DNA from: Streptomyces sp. NBC_00464
GTDB lineage: Bacteria > Actinomycetota > Actinomycetes > Streptomycetales > Streptomycetaceae
DNA length: 64,000 bases
NCBI RefSeq assembly: GCF_036013915.1
Contig: NZ_CP107899.1
Location: forward strand, 1,302,001 to 1,366,000
Direction: 5' to 3'
The notes beneath the pieces were generated by a model. It saw only the letters and a list, made by a program, of their open reading frames with translations, was not told the DNA's origin and made no database searches. Both the position numbers and the translations under genes were made by a program. Position 1 is the first letter of the stretch. Every line of letters begins with the position of its first letter. This document shows positions 10,494-19,049 of the stretch, in pieces.

Positions 10494-10927
10494 AGACGGT
10501 CTCACGCGGCAACGTGATCGCGCCGGGGTTCCTGATCGTCGTCGGTGGAGCCCGCAACTGTCAGGAGGGGTGTATCTACGCTGGGAAAGAGTGCCGCCCG
10601 GCCCTGAATGATTGATGAACTCACTCCCAGGAGATTGGGATGATCCCTGCATCTAAACGCTGTCCAACCGGCGACGATTCCGCTCCTTGACACAAACCTG
10701 CTGGTCGAGGCCGCGAGGGCTTCCAGAACTGCTGCGTTGACAGAAAGCATCGGCGTGGACACCCACGCATCAATCGACTTGAAGGGTATCCCTCGATCGG
10801 CCGGCCCAATGGCACGATGCAAGTCCGACCGGCGTCGGCAAACGCCCTTCGGACACCAGGACTTGGAGCCCGCACACGCTCTCGCGCCGTGACGCGTGGG
10901 AGCCTCTCGATATCAGGAGACACGACC

Positions 10928-11194
10928 ATGTCGCATTCATCCGTTCCGGCCCGCTGTGTGGTGCACGGTGAACCCCGCCGCAACCAGCTCTCCACCGCCG
11001 ATGCCGTCGTCATCGTGGTAATCACCGTGCTGGCTTGCGGGCTGTCCACGACTGGTCTGGGACTGTCGTCGGTCCTGTCCGTACTGAGCGGCGCCGGGGT
11101 GGTGGCGGCGGGCACACTGATGGCCGTGCGGGGAGGAAGCCGGACGCCGGGCCGCATGTTCGCCCGCGTCCTGCACGCGTTCACCACCGCCTGA
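10928..11194 (+). CDS. small membrane protein, hypothetical
   Basis: An 88-aa protein from ATG 10928, preceded by a caggaga RBS. The N-terminal about 22 residues are soluble. Two transmembrane helices follow (about 23-42 and 46-65), then a short basic tail. No family recognised. It ends 9 bases before the GTG of the large SARP-type regulator, so the two are probably co-transcribed and translated in tandem. Confidence 0.55.
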   Translation: MSHSSVPARCVVHGEPRRNQLSTADAVVIVVITVLACGLSTTGLGLSSVLSVLSGAGVVAAGTLMAVRGGSRTPGRMFARVLHAFTTA

Positions 11195-11203
11195 GCATCG
11201 CTG

Positions 11204-13636
11204 GTGGGGCGTAAGGAGAGGCCGATCGCCTCGTCGAACAAGGCACTGGTCGCGTTGGCCCAATGGCTGCGCGACCAACGATCGGCCCGCGGATACTCGT
11301 ATGCGGATCTGGCTACCCGTTCCGCATGCCATGCGACGACCCTTCAACGGGCGGCATCAGGTCGGTCGATCCCCACTGTGCAGAGCGTACGGATGTACGC
11401 GCGGGCTTGCGGTGCGTCGGAGAACAGGGCCGTGGAACTGTGGCAGCTGGCCTGTGTCCGCGGCTCCGGCGGCCCGCCGCGAGGATCGCCGAATCCACTG
11501 ACGATCGATGGCATCGGCTCGTTCAAAGCCGGGCTGCGCACCTTGTACGAGCTGGCCGGCCGTCCGTCGATGCGTGAGATGGAGAGGCAGGCGGGTACGG
11601 GCTGTCTCCCGCACAGCACAGCGCATCGCATCGTGCGGAGCCGGACCGTGCCACGCGATGTCCATCAGCTGACGGGATTTCTGAGGGCGTGCTCGATCGG
11701 ACCGGCCGAGCATCCGTTGTGGATCGACGCCTGGCGGCGCGTGCTCGGCCAGGAAATCCCTGTGCTCCCTCCGCCGCCACAGAGACCGACCGGTGTGGAA
11801 CCGGCGGCCGTGACGACGCGGCCTGAGATACGCGCGAGCGACGGGCCTGTCGGCGTGGCAGCGACACTCGTGGGGCCACCGCCGGAGCTCCAGTTCTCCG
11901 TGCTCGGTCCGGTACGGACCAGGCGGGGCGGCGAGACGCTGCCATCCGGCTCGCCGCAGCAGCGCGCCCTGCTGGCGGCCTTGCTCATGAGGCACGGGCG
12001 CACCGCCACGGCCGGCGAACTGATCGACGCCATCTGGGGCGAGGACCCTCCCTCCCAGGCACTGGCTGCGCTGCGCACCTACGCCTCCCGGCTCCGCAAG
12101 GTCCTGGGCCCGCTCGTCCTGGCCAGCGAATCGGGCGGCTACGCGATGCACGTCGAGCGCGAGGCGCTGGACCTGACCATGGCTGAGGACCTGGCGGCCG
12201 AGGCGGAGAAGCTTCGAGCTTCCGGCGACCGCCACCGGGCCAGGGCCCTTCTCAACGGGGCACTCGCCCTCTGGGACGGAGAGGCACTGACTTCGCTGCC
12301 CGGCCCGCACGCCGAGAACCAGCGCACCCGGCTGGAGGAGTGGCGGCTCCAACTCACCGAGGCCCGTCTCGATCTGGATCTGGAGCTCGGCCACCACGCG
12401 GAGACGATCTCCGAACTCACCGCACTCACCGCGGCGCACCCGCTGCGGGAGCGCCTGCGTGAACTGCTGATGGTGGCCCTGTACCGCAGTGGCCGGCAGG
12501 CGGAGGCGCTGGCCGTCTACGCGGACACCCGCCGGCTGCTCGCCGACGAGCTCGGCGTGGACCCTCGCCACGAGCTGGCCCAGCTCCAGCAGCGCATCCT
12601 GCGCGCCGACGAAGAACTGGCCCGCCCGGCGGACGAACCCGCCCCGGGGACGGCAGCCCCGACTCGTCCCGCACAACTCCCCTCGACCGTCCCCGACTTC
12701 ACCGGCCGCACCGCGCTCGTCCGGGAGCTCGGCGATCACCTTGCCGCCGCGGAGGGCGTCACCGCCGTCTCCGGCATCGGCGGCGTCGGCAAGACGACCC
12801 TGGCGATCCACGTGGCGCACCAGGCCCGCCGGTACTTCCCCGACGGCCAGCTCTACGTCGACCTCCAGGGCGCGGGCTCCCGGCCTGCCGAGCCCAGGAC
12901 GGTCCTCGGGGCGTTCCTGCGTGCGCTGGGCGTACCGGATTCGGCGGTCCCCGACTCACTCGACGAGCGCGCCGCGCTCTACCGCTCCACCCTGGACGGC
13001 CGCCGCGTCCTCGTCCTCCTGGACAACGCCCACGACACGGCGCAGATCCGCCCCCTGTTGCCCGGCACGGCGGGCTGCGCCGCCCTGGTCACGAGCCGCG
13101 TCCGGATGGTCGACCTGGCCGGCGCGCACCTCGTCGACCTCGACGTCATGTCCCCCGAGGAGGCATTCGAGCACTTCACCAGGATCGTGGGTCGTGAACG
13201 AGTCGACTCGGAGCGCAGTGAGGCCCGATACGTGATTGCCGCCTGCGGCTTCCTGCCTCTGGCCATCCGCATTGCCGCCTCCCGCGTGGCGGCCCGCCGC
13301 ACGTGGAGCATCGCGAGACTGGCAGCACTACTCGCGGATGAGACCGGCCGGTTGGCTCAACTACAGGCCGGCGATCTGGCCGTGCGACCTGCCATGGAGC
13401 AGAGTTACGCCCAGCTGCATGCTGAGCAAGCACGCGCCTTCCGGCTGTTGAGCACATCGACCAGCGTATTGCTGTCCCTGTCCGAATCGACAAGTCTCCT
13501 CGACCGGAGCCCCATACAGGTACAGACTCTCCTGGAAGGACTGATCGATGCCGGTCTGCTCATGGCCATAGGACCAGACCACTATCAAGTGCACGCTCTG
13601 GCGCGACTCTTCGCACTCTCGCTCCGCACTCCATGA
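11204..13636 (+). CDS. XRE-SARP-NB-ARC transcriptional regulator
   Basis: An 810-aa multidomain regulator. Residues 14-72 form an XRE-like helix-turn-helix (SYADLATRSACHATTLQRAA). About 230-300 is the winged-helix DNA-binding domain of SARPs (LQFSVLGPVRTRRGGE). About 325-465 is the bacterial transcriptional activation domain ending in LGVDPRHELAQLQQRIL. About 495-800 is an NB-ARC/STAND ATPase with P-loop GIGGVGKTT (about 524-532) and LVLLDNAHD as Walker B. AfsR-like relatives continue into TPRs, which are absent here. SARPs activate secondary-metabolite genes, and the NB-ARC part suggests a nucleotide-gated switch. The extra N-terminal HTH is unusual. No biosynthetic cluster is visible nearby. 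Confidence 0.85.
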   Translation: MGRKERPIASSNKALVALAQWLRDQRSARGYSYADLATRSACHATTLQRAASGRSIPTVQSVRMYARACGASENRAVELWQLACVRGSGGPPRGSPNPLTIDGIGSFKAGLRTLYELAGRPSMREMERQAGTGCLPHSTAHRIVRSRTVPRDVHQLTGFLRACSIGPAEHPLWIDAWRRVLGQEIPVLPPPPQRPTGVEPAAVTTRPEIRASDGPVGVAATLVGPPPELQFSVLGPVRTRRGGETLPSGSPQQRALLAALLMRHGRTATAGELIDAIWGEDPPSQALAALRTYASRLRKVLGPLVLASESGGYAMHVEREALDLTMAEDLAAEAEKLRASGDRHRARALLNGALALWDGEALTSLPGPHAENQRTRLEEWRLQLTEARLDLDLELGHHAETISELTALTAAHPLRERLRELLMVALYRSGRQAEALAVYADTRRLLADELGVDPRHELAQLQQRILRADEELARPADEPAPGTAAPTRPAQLPSTVPDFTGRTALVRELGDHLAAAEGVTAVSGIGGVGKTTLAIHVAHQARRYFPDGQLYVDLQGAGSRPAEPRTVLGAFLRALGVPDSAVPDSLDERAALYRSTLDGRRVLVLLDNAHDTAQIRPLLPGTAGCAALVTSRVRMVDLAGAHLVDLDVMSPEEAFEHFTRIVGRERVDSERSEARYVIAACGFLPLAIRIAASRVAARRTWSIARLAALLADETGRLAQLQAGDLAVRPAMEQSYAQLHAEQARAFRLLSTSTSVLLSLSESTSLLDRSPIQVQTLLEGLIDAGLLMAIGPDHYQVHALARLFALSLRTP

Positions 13637-13734
13637 CTCCGATTCGCTATCGGCCACTCCCGCAGAACCAGCCTTGGGGAGCGCGCCTCCCAGTCGGCGC
13701 GACCGGCACAATCAGCAAGGTGACGTCCTGCCAC

Positions 13735-13770
13735 AACGGGCGTTACGAGCGTCATTCAAGCGTCGAGACA
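13735..13770. repeat. iteron-like element, copy A
   Basis: A 36-base stretch aligns without gaps to 24013-24048 with 29 identities. It contains GCGT(C/T) units starting at 13740, 13749 and 13760 (spacing 9 and 11), exactly as in copy B. It lies in non-coding sequence about 100 bases after the SARP-type gene. The surrounding 13,637-14,010 holds no clear gene. A short read-through (RPDLRRALLDLREREPIETL) looks protein-like but needs a frameshift. Confidence 0.55.
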
Positions 13771-14044
13771 GCACTGCCCGGGATCGTGCGGCTCGCCGAG
13801 ATTCACGGCGTCGCCGACCGGACCTCAGGCGCGCCCTGCTGGACCTCCGCGAGCGGGAGCCCATCGAGACATTGCCGTACAAGGGCTCGTACGCAGTCGA
13901 CGTACTGCCACCGACAGGCGGTGGCGCCGACCGCTGAGGCCAACGTGGCGGGGTACGCATCTCCGGGAACATTCCGTCGAGTCCGCAGCCACACCGGTCC
14001 GGTCAAGTAGCGTGCGGTGGCCGACCCAGGAACAGGTGCAAGAC

Positions 14045-14299
14045 ATGCATTGCGTCAACTGTGGACAAGAGACCGAGTACGAACACCAACCCCTCGTGGG
14101 GGGCCCACCGGAGACAGGGCTGGTACATGTCAGCAGCGGTACGCCGGCCTGTTACCCGGAGCGTGGCGCCGCGAGCCCGTCTGCCAAAGCTCCGGTACCA
14201 CCGCACCTCCGCCGCCTTTTGGAGCAGGGACCGGGGTTGCCTCCCCCACCACCGCCCGGATTCCTGACCGAGGAGGGCGGGCCCGGTTCAAAGGCGTGA
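14045..14299 (+). CDS. possible small Cys-containing protein
   Basis: An 84-aa frame from ATG 14045, or 95 aa from GTG 14012. It starts with MHCVNCGQETEYEHQ, a CxxC pair as in half a zinc ribbon, and ends in a Pro-rich low-complexity tail. No second CxxC and no known family, so it may be spurious. It lies between the SARP gene and the next hypothetical gene. Confidence 0.3.
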   Translation: MHCVNCGQETEYEHQPLVGGPPETGLVHVSSGTPACYPERGAASPSAKAPVPPHLRRLLEQGPGLPPPPPPGFLTEEGGPGSKA

Positions 14300-14401
14300 A
14301 GTCCGACAGCACGGTGCCGACCGCTTCGCGCGGGCTGCCCCGGCGGCAGGGTTCCGCCACGACCCTGCCGGCCGACGCGCTCGCGGCCTAGCCTTGGCTC
14401 C

Positions 14402-15052
14402 ATGCAAGCAACTCTGATGATCTACAACGGCACAGCGGCGCCCGATGCGGACGTACTGCGCACCGGGGGTGTGCCGCTGGCCCCTGCCGGGACCGCCTGG
14501 CCGATATGTGGCAACACCTGCGGAGGGCCGATGCAGTTCTTCGCGCATCTGCCGGTCGAGTACGGCGTCCTGTCGGTGTTCGTGTGCCAGAACGATCCGG
14601 GCGCCTGCGACACGCACGATCCGGTCTCCGGGGCGAATCGGGTCCTGCTCTTCCCGTCTGCGGGACTCGTACCGGTGGCCGTGCCCGAGGAGGGTGTGAC
14701 ACTGCTGCCCGCAGTGTCGGCGATCACGACCGCGGTCGTGCCGCTCGAACCCGAGGAGGCCGACGAGGACGGTCTCCCGCCCGACGCGTACGACCTCGCC
14801 CGTGGCGGGTGGAAGTGGGAGCCCGGCGAACGGTTCGGGAAACAGCGGGAGGTTCTCGGATCGCTCGGCGGCAGCCCTTCCTGCCTTGGGGACGACCGGC
14901 TGCCCGAGTGCCCCTCCTGCTCCGGCGTCATGGAATTCGCAGCCCACCTGGAGGAGGGGATCGACCTGCGGAGCGCAATGAACCTGGGCGGCGATCTGGG
15001 CTACGTCTTCGTCTGCCGCCCTTGTTCCCAGGGAGCCTTCCTCAGGGACTGA
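14402..15052 (+). CDS. DUF1963/YwqG-like hypothetical protein with Cys pairs
   Basis: A 216-aa soluble protein. GGVPLAPAGTAWPICGNTCG followed by PMQFFAHLPV resembles the start of YwqG-type proteins. A C-terminal CPSCSGVMEF ... VFVCRPC supplies two CxxC pairs, probably a zinc site. It resembles the IS passenger protein in fold type only, not in close sequence. Codon use is normal for the genome. It is convergent with the AraC gene, separated by a strong terminator. Function unknown. Confidence 0.7.
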   Translation: MQATLMIYNGTAAPDADVLRTGGVPLAPAGTAWPICGNTCGGPMQFFAHLPVEYGVLSVFVCQNDPGACDTHDPVSGANRVLLFPSAGLVPVAVPEEGVTLLPAVSAITTAVVPLEPEEADEDGLPPDAYDLARGGWKWEPGERFGKQREVLGSLGGSPSCLGDDRLPECPSCSGVMEFAAHLEEGIDLRSAMNLGGDLGYVFVCRPCSQGAFLRD

Positions 15053-15053
15053 G

Positions 15054-15087
15054 CCCGTCCGGGGGGCGGGCCCGCCCCCCGGACGGG
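15054..15087. terminator. bidirectional terminator between convergent genes
   Basis: A perfect 34-base palindrome made of two 17-base halves, almost all G and C, begins 2 bases after the TGA at 15052. It can serve the gene on its left and the convergent AraC-family gene ending at 15147. Confidence 0.8.
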
Positions 15088-15146
15088 TCCGGACGGATCG
15101 TCCACCTCCCTGTGGAGGCGGCAGCCGGTCAAGCCCACTGGTTTGG

Positions 15147-16046
15147 TCAGGAGTCCTCGATCAGTACCGGAGGACGGCTACGAAGGCGCATGCGTTCGCT
15201 GAACTCCGCGGGCGTCTCGCCCGTGCGGTTGCGGAAGAAGCGGCTGAATGCCGTTGCGGTCGGAAAGCCGAGCCGGTCCGCGACGGACGCGGAGGTCAAG
15301 TCCGTGTGCACCAGCATCCGCCGCGCTTCGAGCAGGACCCGGTCGTCGATGAAGCGTTTCGCGCTCAAGCCGACGGCGGCGTGCGTCACCCGGCTGAGGC
15401 TGCGGACGCTGTAGCCCAACTCTGCCGCGTAATCCGCCACTTTGTGGCTGCGCCGGTAGCCGTCCTCGACCGCCTGGTGGAACCGGTGGAAGGCCGCGCT
15501 GCCCGCGGCAGGCCCCCGGGGAGTGGATGGCAAGTGCGTGAGCCTGAGCAGGAGCGCGGTGAGCAGATGGCGGACGACCTCGGCGTGGGCCTCCAGCGGG
15601 AGCAGCCCGAGTTGCCGGTACTCGTCGGCAAGGAGGTCCAGCAGCTGGCGTACCTGCGCGTCGACCGGCGCGGGGAGGGCGACCGGGAGTCGCCAAGCAC
15701 GCTGGTCGAGTCCGATGGCGGCTCCCGCATCCGTTCCCAGGGCGTGCGGCATGAAGAGGACCGCTGTTCCATCGGTCTCCAGGGTTCCCGCTCCCAGCTG
15801 GAGGACCTGGCCGGGGCGCACCCACAGCCAGCTGCCGCTGGTCACCAGACACTCGGTGGCGTCGACCGAGCACACCAGGTGGCCGGTGTGCAGCGTGAAC
15901 AGCAGATGGAAACCGGGGCGCAGCGGAGCGAAGGGGCTGCCGGTGAAGCCGGCGGCGAGATCGAGCAGCTCGTGAAGACCGAGCACCTGCACGCCGGGCA
16001 GGCTTCCTGGTTTCCGGGGGAAGGCCAGCTGCGGAATCCCTGCCAT
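15147..16046 (-). CDS. AraC-family transcriptional regulator
   Basis: A 299-aa protein. The N-terminal about 170 residues form a cupin-like ligand-binding domain (LRPGFHLLFTLHTG, WVRPGQVLQLG). The C-terminal about 100 residues carry two helix-turn-helix units (VADYAAELGYSVRSLSRVTH and SVADRLGFPTATAFSRFFRN) followed by the family signature GETPAEFSERMR. It is transcribed divergently from the UbiX-UbiD genes with 187 bases between. It is therefore probably their activator, responding to an aromatic acid or related substrate (inference from context). Confidence 0.88.
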   Translation of the reverse strand: MAGIPQLAFPRKPGSLPGVQVLGLHELLDLAAGFTGSPFAPLRPGFHLLFTLHTGHLVCSVDATECLVTSGSWLWVRPGQVLQLGAGTLETDGTAVLFMPHALGTDAGAAIGLDQRAWRLPVALPAPVDAQVRQLLDLLADEYRQLGLLPLEAHAEVVRHLLTALLLRLTHLPSTPRGPAAGSAAFHRFHQAVEDGYRRSHKVADYAAELGYSVRSLSRVTHAAVGLSAKRFIDDRVLLEARRMLVHTDLTSASVADRLGFPTATAFSRFFRNRTGETPAEFSERMRLRSRPPVLIEDS

Positions 16047-16233
16047 GAGTACGTCTCCTTTTGCACATCATGGAGCCGTTTTCCATCACGAAGCGCCCCG
16101 TTCTTCCTCCTAGAGTCTAGGACATGGCTGGTCAGAGGGCATGAGACCTCGATTCACGATCCATGAGCCAGGCGACTGAAACGGTTCCTTCCGTGGCCCG
16201 TGGACGACCGGCGGGACGAGGGAAGGTGCTGCC
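16047..16233. promoter_or_regulatory. divergent promoter region AraC / UbiX
   Basis: 187 bases separate the two divergent starts. It includes an AT-richer stretch around 16050-16130 and an aaggtg RBS-like sequence before the UbiX ATG. No clear operator could be picked out by eye. Confidence 0.4.
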
Positions 16234-16824
16234 ATGCGATTGGTTGTGGGGATGACAGGAGCGACCGGCGCGATCCTGGGTGTGCGGTTGCTCGAGGCGC
16301 TTGGGGGCCTTGCCGAGGTGGAGACACATCTGGTGCTCAGCCGCTGGGCCCGCAGCACCGTCGAGCTGGAGACCGGCCGTTCGGCGCGGGAGGTGGCGGA
16401 GCTGGCGGACGTCTTCCATGACCCGGCGGACCAGGGTGCCTCGATCTCCTCGGGGTCGTTTCCGACCGATGGCATGGTGATCGTGCCGTGCAGCATGAAG
16501 ACACTCGCGGGTGTGCGGACCGGCTACGCCGAGGGTCTGGTGGCCCGGGCGGCGGACGTGACGCTCAAGGAGCGCCGGCCGCTGGTGCTCGTGCCCCGGG
16601 AGACGCCGCTGAGCAAGATCCACCTGGAGAACATGCTGGCGCTGTCCAGGATGGGTGCGCGCATCGTGCCCCCGATGCCCGCCTTCTACAACCATCCGGC
16701 CTCGGTGGACGACATCGTCGATCACCTTGTGAGCCGCGTGCTCGACCAGTTCGGTCTCGCCGCACCACGGGCGCGGCGGTGGGAGGGCATGCGCGAAGCC
16801 CGGCTGCGGACGCCGGCCGCCTGA
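16234..16824 (+). CDS. UbiX/Pad1-family flavin prenyltransferase
   Basis: A 196-aa flavoprotein of normal family length. RLVVGMTGATGAILGVRLLE is the Rossmann-like FMN-binding start. IVPCSMKTLAGVRTGYAEGL and RPLVLVPRETPLSKIHLENM are the diagnostic UbiX segments. The enzyme attaches a dimethylallyl group to FMN to make prenylated FMN, the cofactor needed by the UbiD enzyme encoded 69 bases downstream. Together they make a self-contained decarboxylase system, as with vdcB/vdcC-type genes in other Streptomyces. Confidence 0.9.
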   Translation: MRLVVGMTGATGAILGVRLLEALGGLAEVETHLVLSRWARSTVELETGRSAREVAELADVFHDPADQGASISSGSFPTDGMVIVPCSMKTLAGVRTGYAEGLVARAADVTLKERRPLVLVPRETPLSKIHLENMLALSRMGARIVPPMPAFYNHPASVDDIVDHLVSRVLDQFGLAAPRARRWEGMREARLRTPAA

Positions 16825-16893
16825 AGCGTCCCGGCACGGCGGCCGCCCCCTCACGACCGCACCGACCTGCCACTCGAACCCAAGGAGAACCTC

Positions 16894-18387
16894 ATGACGC
16901 AGCATGGTGCTGCCCTCAACTTCCGCGACTTCGTGGACGAACTGCTGCGCCGCGGGGACGCCGTGCAGATCGACCGGACGGTGGACCCGGACCTGGAGAT
17001 CGGCGCGGTGACCCGGAGGGTCTACGAAACCCGCTCCCCGGCCCCGCTGTTCGCCTCTGTCTCGGCGGGCGATAAGGGGATGCGGGTGTTCGGCGCCCCG
17101 GCAGGCCTGAGCAGCGACGAGCACGGCGCCTACGGCCGGCTCGCCGCCCACGTCGGTCTGCCGAGCCACAGCTCGGCGCGGGAGATCCTTGAGAAGCTCG
17201 TCGCGGCCATGCACGCCGATCCGGTGCCCCCGCAGGTCGTTCCAACCGGCCCCTGCAAGGAGAACATCCTGCTCGGCGAGGACGTCGACCTGGAGCGGCT
17301 TCCGGTTCCGCTGCTGCATCGGGAAGACGGCGGCCGGTACGTCGGCACCTACGGGTTTCACGTGGTCCAGAGCCCTGACGGCCGGTGGACGAGCTGGTCC
17401 GTCGCCCGGACGATGCTGCACGACCGCACCACCCTGGTCGGCCCGGCCATGCCGCAGCAGCACGTCGGCATGATCCGTGAGATGTGGCGCGAGCTGGACC
17501 GGCCCACTCCATGGGCGATGGTCCTCGGCGCACCTCCGGCCGCGCTGGCGGCGGCGGGCATGCCGCTGCCGATGGGAGTCGACGAGGACGGTTACGTGGG
17601 TGCGCTCAGCGGGAGCGGCGTGGAGGTCGTCCGGACGGAGACCAACGGACTGTACGTGCCGGCGAACGCGGAGATCGTTCTGGAGGGGTACATCAGCGCG
17701 GACGAGACGGGCCCCGAGGGGCCGATGGGCGAGTACCACGGCTACTCGTTCCCCGACGGCAAGCCGCAGCCGCTCTTCCACGTGGAAGCCATGACCTTTC
17801 GCGACCGGGCGATCCTCCCCGTGTGCGTGGCCGGAGTCCCGCCCGAGGAGAACCACACGGTCTGGGGAACCATGATCTCGGCGGAGGCGACCGATCTGCT
17901 GCGCTCCCGCGGCCTTCCTGTCGACCTGGCCTGGTGCTCGTACGAAGCCGCCACGTGCTGGATGGTCGTCTCCGTCGACCGCGAGCGGCTCGCCGCCCGC
18001 GAGACGACGGAAGAAGAACTCGTCCGAGACGTGGCTGAGGTGCTCTTCGGCTCCCACGCCGGGTGGCTCGTCCCCAAGGTGATCCTGGTCGGCTCCGACA
18101 TCGATGTCACCGATATCGGCCAGGTCGTCTGGGCCCTGGCGACCCGCTACCGCCCGGGTACCGAGTACGTCTTCCCTGACACCCCCGGCATCCCGATGGT
18201 GCCCTACCTCTCCGCAGAGCAGATCCGCGCCGGCCACGGCGGCAAGTCGGTCATGAGCTGCATACGGCCCGAGGAGTTCAGCGGTGAAGTCCGTGGCGGG
18301 ACCGCGTCGTTCCTGACCTCCTATCCGCAGGACCTGCAGCGGAGCGTGATCGCGAACTGGACCCGGTACGGCTACGAGTCCGCATAG
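16894..18387 (+). CDS. UbiD-family prenyl-FMN-dependent decarboxylase
   Basis: A 497-aa protein of normal family length, starting at ATG 16894 with an aaggag RBS. Diagnostic stretches are LNFRDFVDELLRRGDAVQID, NILLGEDVDLERLPVPLLH and the acidic active-site segment ADETGPEGPMGEYHGYS. The family (UbiD, Fdc1, VdcC, pyrrole-2-carboxylate and protocatechuate decarboxylases) performs reversible non-oxidative decarboxylation of unsaturated or aromatic acids. The substrate cannot be read from the sequence. The small third subunit (VdcD type) of hydroxyarylic acid decarboxylases is not next to it. The neighbouring AraC and UbiX genes support an inducible phenolic-acid function. Confidence 0.88.
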   Translation: MTQHGAALNFRDFVDELLRRGDAVQIDRTVDPDLEIGAVTRRVYETRSPAPLFASVSAGDKGMRVFGAPAGLSSDEHGAYGRLAAHVGLPSHSSAREILEKLVAAMHADPVPPQVVPTGPCKENILLGEDVDLERLPVPLLHREDGGRYVGTYGFHVVQSPDGRWTSWSVARTMLHDRTTLVGPAMPQQHVGMIREMWRELDRPTPWAMVLGAPPAALAAAGMPLPMGVDEDGYVGALSGSGVEVVRTETNGLYVPANAEIVLEGYISADETGPEGPMGEYHGYSFPDGKPQPLFHVEAMTFRDRAILPVCVAGVPPEENHTVWGTMISAEATDLLRSRGLPVDLAWCSYEAATCWMVVSVDRERLAARETTEEELVRDVAEVLFGSHAGWLVPKVILVGSDIDVTDIGQVVWALATRYRPGTEYVFPDTPGIPMVPYLSAEQIRAGHGGKSVMSCIRPEEFSGEVRGGTASFLTSYPQDLQRSVIANWTRYGYESA

Positions 18388-18403
18388 CCCGGGCAACTGA
18401 GCG

Positions 18404-18670
18404 TCACGGCCGGTGCCCACGGATTTCAGCCTGCACCACCTGGCAGTCCGCCGCCTGCGGCCCTTCGATGACCTTGTCCATGGCGCTGAGGGCATCGTCC
18501 CGCGCCTTCTGCGCCTTCTGCGCCTTCTGCGCCTTCGCGTACTTGGGCATCAGTCCCAGCGGGTCCGACGCGGTGTTCGGGTTGTCCACGTAGCCGACGG
18601 GGTTCGGGGCGGGGGCGAGGCCGAGGGGGTCGGGAGAGGCGTAGCGGCCGGTCTCCGGGGCGTAGTGGCG
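18404..18670 (-). pseudogene. RHS/YD-repeat protein, C-terminal remnant
   Basis: The minus-strand frame reads YAPETGRYASPDPLGLAPAP, then VGYVDNPNTASDPLGLMP. This is the hyperconserved RHS-core ending (E-T-G-R-Y-x-S-x-D-P-L-G-L ... N-P ... D-P-L-G-L) that precedes variable toxin tips. The downstream tip here is only about 45 residues, with an (Ala-Gln-Lys) repeat and no recognisable toxin. Everything upstream of the core is lost where transposase sequence begins. Confidence 0.75.
18502..18537. repeat. four 9-bp tandem units in the RHS tip
   Basis: The unit gcgccttct is repeated nearly four times. On the minus strand it encodes KAQ repeats just after the DPLGL core. A multiple-of-three unit keeps the reading frame. 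Confidence 0.75.
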
Positions 18671-18671
18671 A

Positions 18672-18976
18672 AGAACGACCTGACCGCCGCACGGCCCCAC
18701 GGGATCATCGACGCGCTCGCCGCGGCAGAGCTGAAGTGCTGGGCGGACAAGGCGTACCAGGGGGCCGGCCACCCCGTCCGTGTTCCGTTCCGAGGCCGTC
18801 GCCTCAAGCGGTGGCAGCGTCGTCACAACAGCACGCACGCCAAGATCCGCTGCCTCGGCGAGCAGGCCATGGCCACTCTGAAGGGCTGGCGCCTTCTGCG
18901 GAAGCTCCGCTTCAGCACCAACCGCATCACCGCGATTGTCCAGGCGGTTCTTGTCCTTCACCACGCGTCAGCGTGA
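18672..18976 (+). pseudogene. IS transposase, C-terminal fragment
   Basis: About 100 residues including ELKCWADKAYQGAGHPVRVP and MATLKGWRLLRKLRFSTNRI, ending VLVLHHASA. This is the C-terminal part of a DDE (IS5/DDE_Tnp_4-like) transposase common in Streptomyces; the DKAY block carries the second catalytic Asp. The N-terminal half is absent and the fragment abuts the RHS remnant on the opposite strand. It is a degraded insertion that probably truncated the RHS gene. Confidence 0.8.
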
Positions 18977-19049
18977 GGTTGGAAAAGGCTCAGTAAGCGT
19001 GCCGCATAAGGCCGTATTCGGGCGGGTCGGGGCAACGAGGGCATTGCAG

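Noticed and set aside
10502..10822. A 106-codon minus-strand frame
   Set aside because: No RBS, no family resemblance and unlike coding codon use. It overlaps other equally weak frames.
13633..14010. A 125-codon frame after the SARP-type gene
   Set aside because: The translation is not protein-like. A better-looking stretch needs a frame change and covers fewer than 60 residues, so no gene is claimed.
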